Assembly: GCF_001667115.1 (NCBI RefSeq) | Contig: NZ_LZIJ01000014.1 | Span: forward strand, 62,001 to 126,000 | DNA length: 64,000 nucleotides | Direction: 5' to 3' | Origin: Mycobacterium sp. 852002-51163_SCH5372311 | Lineage (GTDB): Bacteria > Actinomycetota > Actinomycetes > Mycobacteriales > Mycobacteriaceae | In this document: positions 59,806 to 64,000 of the stretch, in pieces | How positions within the stretch are numbered: the first letter of the stretch is position 1 | Layout: the number at the start of each line of letters is the position of its first letter | Notes under the pieces: generated by a model | The model's input: only the letters and a program-made list of their open reading frames with translations | Databases searched by the model: none | What the model was told of the DNA's origin: nothing | Program-made: the position numbers and the translations under genes

Positions 59806-60597
59806 TCACGGTTTTCCCGTTCGTGGCGGCCAGGGCACGAAATACGGTGTCCGCTTCCGGTATTCGGCGAACCCCGGCCGGTCCCGCATGTACCGCTCGG
59901 TCAGCCTGGCGCCGCTGACGTGCACCAAGAAGTAAGTCATCACCAGCGGTGAGCCCACCGTGGCCAATGCCAACCAGCCGTTGAGGCTAACCAGCCACAG
60001 CCCCCACCAGACGCAGGCGTCGCCGAAGTAGTTGGGGTGGCGGGTCCAGGCCCACAGCCCGCGGTCCATGATGGCGCCGCGATTCTGCGGGTCGGACTTG
60101 AATGTCTTGAGCTGTCGATCGCCGACGGCCTCGAAGGTGAAGCCGAGCAGCCATACCGCCACGCCGAGCGCGGTGACGGGCAGTAACGGCTTGGGCGTCG
60201 GTGCGGCGGACCCCGAAGTGGCCGATAGCTGCAGCGGCAACGAGATGAACCAGCCCAGAAAGCCCTGCAACAGGAAGACCTTGCGGACAACCTGGACGGG
60301 GGACGCATCGCGAAGCAGGTCGGCGTAGCGGCGATCCTCGCCCTTCCCGACGGTCTTGCGCTGTATGTGCCAACTCAGCCGCAAGGCCCAGATCGCCACG
60401 AGGGCCAGTAGGAGCCACCGTCGGGTGGGGTCGCCGTGGCCGAGCAGGGCGGCGACGGCGGCGACAACGACGAAACCTAGGCCCCATGCCACGTCGACGA
60501 CGTTGTAGCGGCCGATCCGCCTACCGATCAGGAACGTCACCGAATGCACCACGGCGAGAGCCAAAGCCGAAGCGGCCGAGACGATCACGAAGTTCAT
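59806..60597 (-). CDS. DUF1295 membrane protein, steroid 5-alpha-reductase-like (Rv0446c)
   Basis: A 263-aa membrane protein of DUF1295, related to isoprenylcysteine methyltransferases and steroid 5-alpha-reductases. Several membrane segments (ALALAVVHSVTFLIGRR, VDVAWGLGFVVVAAVAALLG, LLLALVAIWALRLSW) lead to the conserved C-terminal core: SDPQNRGAIMDRGLWAWTRH, PNYFGDACVWWGLWLVSL, LTERYMRDRPGFAEYRKRTP. The core binds a nucleotide or SAM cofactor in relatives. The ATG at 60597 overlaps the ufaA1 stop (ATGA). Co-transcription with ufaA1 suggests lipid reduction, possibly of a methylene intermediate, but this is inference. Confidence 0.86.
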   Translation of the reverse strand: MNFVIVSAASALALAVVHSVTFLIGRRIGRYNVVDVAWGLGFVVVAAVAALLGHGDPTRRWLLLALVAIWALRLSWHIQRKTVGKGEDRRYADLLRDASPVQVVRKVFLLQGFLGWFISLPLQLSATSGSAAPTPKPLLPVTALGVAVWLLGFTFEAVGDRQLKTFKSDPQNRGAIMDRGLWAWTRHPNYFGDACVWWGLWLVSLNGWLALATVGSPLVMTYFLVHVSGARLTERYMRDRPGFAEYRKRTPYFVPWPPRTGKP

Positions 60598-61868
60598 GGC
60601 TCGACCCCCCGCACAAACGTCCACTGGTAGACGTCCAGATAGCCCGACCGGAAACCCGCCTCAGAATGAGCCAGGTAAAGCTCCCACATGCGCCCGAACA
60701 CCTCGTCGAAGCCCAACTGCGCCAACTCGTTTCGGCGCTGCGCGAACCGCTCCCGCCAGAGTCGCAGAGTTTCGGCGTAGTGCGGGCGCAGCGAGGCCAT
60801 GTCGACCGTGCGCAAAGCGGTGCGCCGCTCGGTGATGCCGGCAATGGCCTGGGTGGACGGTAGCAGTCCGCCGGGGAAGATGTACTTCTGGATCCAGGTG
60901 TGCGTGTGACGAGTGGCCAGCATCCGTGCGTGCGACATGGTGATTGCCTGGATCGCGACCCGGCCGCCCAGGCGAACCAGCCGCTCCAGCGCGGCGAGAT
61001 ACTGCGGCCACGAGTGGTATCCCACGGCTTCGATCATCTCGACCGAGAGCACTGCGTCAAAATCGCCGGCCCCGATGTCGCGGTAGTCGCACAGGTCGAT
61101 CTGCACTAGGTGGGACAGACCGGCCGCGGCGACCCGCCGGCGGGCCAGCCGCTGCTGCTCCACCGACAGCGTCACCGAGCGGACGCGGGCCCCACGGGCG
61201 GCCGCGCGGATGCACAGTTCGCCCCATCCGGTGCCGATCTCCAGCACCTGGCTGCCCGGCCGGACCAAGGCGAGGTCCAGCAGCCGGTCGATCTTGCGCC
61301 GTTGTGCCGCAGCCAAATCCGGCCATGCGGCCGGCATCTGGGTGAACAGCGCGCTCGAGTACGTCATGGTCTCGTCGAGGAACTCGGCGAACAGCTCGTT
61401 GGACAGGTCGTAGTGCTGGGCGACGTCACGTCGCGCCTGCTCGCGGTCGGTCCCTCGCCAGCGAGGGCGGAAGGCCGGACCGAGTGGCCGCAGCCGTTGC
61501 AGCGCGCTCGGTACCAGGTCGGTGACCGACTGCGCCAGCACCGTCAGCAGCCCGGCGAGATCATTCGACGACCATTCGCCGGCCATGTAGGACTCGCCGA
61601 AGCCGATCAGGCCGTGCCGTCCCAGCCGGCGCGCCAGCGCGTCCGGCCGGTGCAGGAAGAGGGCCGGGAGTGTCGGATCCGCCGCGCCCATCACCGTGCC
61701 GTCGGGGTAGATCAGCCGCATCGGTAGCCGGGCCGCAGCGCGGCGCAGCAGCCCTTCGGCGACCACCGCCGACGCGGCCGCAATCGGACCCGACGGGACC
61801 CTCGCAAGTGCCGGCCACCGCATCGGATCTATTGCCGCTGAAGGCTTTCGGAATGTCTCGACGCTCAT
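60594..61868 (-). CDS. ufaA1: Fatty-acid methyltransferase UfaA1 (cyclopropane synthase family)
   Basis: UfaA1 (424 aa) is a SAM-dependent methyltransferase of the cyclopropane fatty-acid synthase family. In M. tuberculosis Rv0447c was reported to convert oleate to tuberculostearic (10-methyl) acid. The SAM site is GSQVLEIGTGWGELCIRAAA; other blocks are DVAQHYDLSNELFAEFLDET, MTYSSALF, SVEMIEAVGYHSWPQYLAAL and WIQKYIFPGGLLPSTQAI. An N-terminal ~100-residue domain binds the lipid. The ATG at 61868 overlaps the DUF1365 stop (ATGA), which selects it over upstream starts. Middle of a four-gene coupled cluster. Confidence 0.93.
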   Translation of the reverse strand: MSVETFRKPSAAIDPMRWPALARVPSGPIAAASAVVAEGLLRRAAARLPMRLIYPDGTVMGAADPTLPALFLHRPDALARRLGRHGLIGFGESYMAGEWSSNDLAGLLTVLAQSVTDLVPSALQRLRPLGPAFRPRWRGTDREQARRDVAQHYDLSNELFAEFLDETMTYSSALFTQMPAAWPDLAAAQRRKIDRLLDLALVRPGSQVLEIGTGWGELCIRAAARGARVRSVTLSVEQQRLARRRVAAAGLSHLVQIDLCDYRDIGAGDFDAVLSVEMIEAVGYHSWPQYLAALERLVRLGGRVAIQAITMSHARMLATRHTHTWIQKYIFPGGLLPSTQAIAGITERRTALRTVDMASLRPHYAETLRLWRERFAQRRNELAQLGFDEVFGRMWELYLAHSEAGFRSGYLDVYQWTFVRGVEP

Positions 61869-62578
61869 CGCGGCACCACCGGCACTCCGCGCCACCACAA
61901 CTTGAGCCCCTGGATCCGGATCCTCGCGGCCACCAGCCACGGCGCCAACGGCGATACGAGCTGCATGACGGCGACCTCTCTGGTGGTTGCCGGCCGTCGC
62001 TCACCGCGCATATTCGCCACGAACTTTGGAATCCCCGCGTCGTAGCCGCCGTGCAGCGACACGGTGATGTCGACTTCGCTGTCGGGACGTGGTGCACACA
62101 CCCGGTAGTGGCCGTCCACCGGATTGAACGGCGAGACATAGAAGGTCTTCGTCGTCAGCACGGGCAGTTCGGCCGGCGGCAACAGGTAGGCGTGGCGCTG
62201 GCCGTAGGTGTTGTGCACCTCGGCGATCACATGCCGCAACACGCCTTCGCGGTCGTGACACCAAAAAACGCTCAACGGGTTGAAAACATAACCGGCGACG
62301 CGGGCTTGCAGCAGCGCGGTGATGCGGCCGTCGGGAGCGGCTAGGTCATGCTCGGCGAAAAACGCCTCCAGCCGGTCTCGTAGCGAGCTTCCCGGGGCGC
62401 CGAACAAGTGGTCGTCGGCGCGAAATCGTGCGAAGGGTCGCAGCCACCAGGGCAGCCGGGGCGGTTCGTCGATATCGAAATACCAGCTGTAGCTTCGGTA
62501 TTCGAACGAATGGTGCACCGGCACCCGTCGGGAATGGGTGATCGTGGTCCGGTAGATCGACGGCGTCGGCGTCAGCAT
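61865..62578 (-). CDS. DUF1365 protein (Rv0448c)
   Basis: A 237-aa DUF1365 protein. Characteristic parts are IYRTTITHSRRVPVHHSFEY, SYSWYFDIDEPPRLPWWL, VFNPLSVFWCHDREGVLRHV, IAEVHNTYGQRHAYLL, TKTFYVSPFNPVDGHYRVCA and the final WLVAARIRIQGLKLWWRG. The family always sits between an FAD amine-oxidase-like gene and a cyclopropane-synthase-like gene, as here, so it takes part in the same lipid modification, but its chemistry is unknown. The ATG at 62578 overlaps the end of the upstream gene by 7 nt. Confidence 0.9.
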   Translation of the reverse strand: MLTPTPSIYRTTITHSRRVPVHHSFEYRSYSWYFDIDEPPRLPWWLRPFARFRADDHLFGAPGSSLRDRLEAFFAEHDLAAPDGRITALLQARVAGYVFNPLSVFWCHDREGVLRHVIAEVHNTYGQRHAYLLPPAELPVLTTKTFYVSPFNPVDGHYRVCAPRPDSEVDITVSLHGGYDAGIPKFVANMRGERRPATTREVAVMQLVSPLAPWLVAARIRIQGLKLWWRGVPVVPR

Positions 62579-63948
62579 CTGACCACCGCCTCGCGATCGC
62601 GCGGCTTGGCCGGCGCCGGCCAGTCGGCGCCCAGCCGCCGTGCTGCGCGCAGTCCCGATGCGGCACCGTCCTCGTGGAAGCCCCAGCCGTGGTACGCGCC
62701 GGCGAACACCACCCTGTCGTCATCCAGCGTCGGCAAAGCGCTTTGCGCGGCAACCGATTCCGGTGTGTACAGCGGGTGGCTGTAGGTCATCTCGGCGATC
62801 ACCGATCGAGGGTCCACGCGGTCTTCACCGCCGAGTGTGACCAGATACCGGCGCTGGCCTCGCAGCCGCATCAGCCTGCTGACGTCGTAGCTGACCACCA
62901 CATGGTCGCTGCCCGGAGCCACCAGGTAGTTCCACGACGCGCGGGCGCGGCGACGGCGGGGCAACACCGATTCGTCGGTATGCAGCTGGGCGCGGTTGGT
63001 CGAATAGGTGATCGAGCCCAGCACGTGGCGCTCCCGGGCGGTCGGCTTGTCGAGCAATAGCAGCGCCTGGTCGGGATGGACGGCGACGACGGCCGCGTCG
63101 AAAAGCCGCGGCGGGTTACCGCCCGCTTGCACCAGCACGCCGTCCGGCGTACGGCGCAGCCGGTGCACGGGCGTTCCGGTCGCCACCTCGTCGAGCCGAG
63201 AGGCGATGGCCTGCACGTAATTTGCCGATCCGCCTGTCACGGTGCGCCACGTCGGCGAGCCGAAAACCGACAGCATGCCGTGATGGTGGAGGAAGACGAA
63301 CAGGTACCGGGCGGGATAGCGCAACGCGGTGTCGCCTGCGCACGACCACACCGCGGCCACCAGCGGCGTGATGAAGTAGTCGACGAAGTATGACGAGAAG
63401 CCGTGGCGCTGCAGAAAGGTTTCCAGCGTTTCCAGGTGGTCGCCGGCATCGTCGGCCAGCATCCGGAGCGCGGCACGGTGGAAGCGGATGATCTCGGTGA
63501 GCATCAGCAGATAGCGCGGGCGCAGCGACTGCGGGCATGCGAACAGCCCGCGGGCGCCGAGCGCGCCGGCGTATTCGAGTCCGATATCGTCCGCCCGCAC
63601 CGACATCGACATCTCGGATTCCTGGGTGGCGATGCCGAGTTCACCGAACAACCGGCAGAGCGTCGGATACGTCCGGTCGTTGTGCACCAGAAAGGCCGAG
63701 TCGACCGCCACCACACTGCCGTCGCTGTCATTGACGAAGTGGGTGTGCGCGTGGCCGCCGAGCCGAACGTCGGCCTCGTACAGGGTGACTCGGGCGGCCC
63801 GATCCCCGCCGGACACGAGGTAGGCGGCGGTCAGGCCGGCCACGCCGCTACCGATTACCGCTATCGAGCGTCCGAACTCCTGCTGCACATCACTTATTCG
63901 GAGCGGCTGGGCGGGTGGACGGAGATTCTTCAGTTGCATCGACCACAT
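62572..63948 (-). CDS. FAD-dependent amine-oxidase-like protein (Rv0449c)
   Basis: A 458-aa flavoprotein of the NAD(P)/FAD amine-oxidase type. The FAD motif is SIAVIGSGVAGLTAAYLVSG, then VTLYEADVRLGGHAHTHFVN, AVDSAFLVHNDRTYPTLCRL, TPLVAAVWSCAGDTALRYPA and the C-terminal FAD strand VVFAGAYHGWGFHEDGAASG. It starts the cluster with DUF1365, ufaA1 and DUF1295, which seems dedicated to modifying unsaturated acyl chains; the flavoprotein may reduce or oxidise the chain. ATG 63948 is used; an ATG three codons later (63939) is possible. The 52 nt beyond hold no gene; a promoter cannot be judged there. Confidence 0.9.
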   Translation of the reverse strand: MWSMQLKNLRPPAQPLRISDVQQEFGRSIAVIGSGVAGLTAAYLVSGGDRAARVTLYEADVRLGGHAHTHFVNDSDGSVVAVDSAFLVHNDRTYPTLCRLFGELGIATQESEMSMSVRADDIGLEYAGALGARGLFACPQSLRPRYLLMLTEIIRFHRAALRMLADDAGDHLETLETFLQRHGFSSYFVDYFITPLVAAVWSCAGDTALRYPARYLFVFLHHHGMLSVFGSPTWRTVTGGSANYVQAIASRLDEVATGTPVHRLRRTPDGVLVQAGGNPPRLFDAAVVAVHPDQALLLLDKPTARERHVLGSITYSTNRAQLHTDESVLPRRRRARASWNYLVAPGSDHVVVSYDVSRLMRLRGQRRYLVTLGGEDRVDPRSVIAEMTYSHPLYTPESVAAQSALPTLDDDRVVFAGAYHGWGFHEDGAASGLRAARRLGADWPAPAKPRDREAVVRC

Positions 63949-64000
63949 GAATTTCGTCTGCAGGCATACAGTCCCCTACGCGGTCTGGACCGACGCAGTC

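Overview
The window is chromosomal DNA of a high-GC actinobacterium, almost certainly a slow-growing non-tuberculous Mycobacterium. Gene content and order follow, from memory, the M. tuberculosis H37Rv stretch Rv0408 (pta) to Rv0449c: pta-ackA, pknG-glnH-glnX, mutT3, the thi genes, lpqL, lpqM, ctpH, xthA, def, virR, sodC, pssA-psd, moeA2, groEL2, a PPE gene, rskA-sigK and the ufaA1 cluster. A PPE gene, mycobacterial lipoproteins and a MIRU-like repeat support this. The species cannot be fixed from sequence reading alone.

Layout. 1-1650: end of pta, then ackA. 1689-7330: genes lying between ackA and pknG that H37Rv lacks there (membrane Ser/Thr kinase, DUF1501/DUF1800 pair, DUF559-type protein). 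7345-7830: a striking symmetric 20-nt-period repeat. 7832-12437: glnX-glnH-pknG amino-acid sensing operon. 12553-17252: mutT3, thiE, a TPP riboswitch, thiO-thiS-thiG and an SGNH hydrolase, then a secreted protein. 17640-23935: CD225 and DUF2752 membrane proteins, lpqL, a decayed lpqL paralogue, a MntA/HepT toxin-antitoxin pair, lpqM. 23947-30820: small membrane proteins, a double-TetR regulator, a second TPP riboswitch driving thiC-thiD-hydrolase, PAS-ANTAR and STAS regulators. 30870-38410: ctpH and its small neighbours, xthA, a GNAT gene, def. 38610-42177: DUF3263, virR, sodC, a GCS2-type ligase, a LON-domain protein. 42085-49975: SRPBCC/TetR divergon, AAA ATPase-pssA-psd operon, MFS transporter, moeA2. 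50069-53422: cupin and M24 genes, CIRCE-controlled groEL2, terminator, third repeat copy. 53423-63948: FMN-barrel protein, PPE, amidohydrolase, VOC, DinB and membrane genes, rskA-sigK, and a four-gene lipid cluster (DUF1295, ufaA1, DUF1365, FAD amine oxidase).

Genes act together in tightly packed operons with 1-nt TGATG or 4-nt ATGA/GTGA stop-start overlaps: acetate activation (pta-ackA); aspartate/glutamate sensing to PknG; thiamine synthesis in two riboswitch-controlled units; phosphatidylserine to phosphatidylethanolamine (pssA-psd); SigK with its membrane anti-sigma RskA; and branched fatty-acid modification (ufaA1 cluster). Several genes seem to be leaderless, with a TANNNT -10 box 7-8 nt before the start codon.

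The most unusual item is a dispersed element found four times at three loci. It has head-to-tail 20-nt units, a 15-nt centre, then inverted 20-nt units, and the geometry is identical each time. Second is a tandem LpqL paralogue that has lost its catalytic Glu and two metal ligands.
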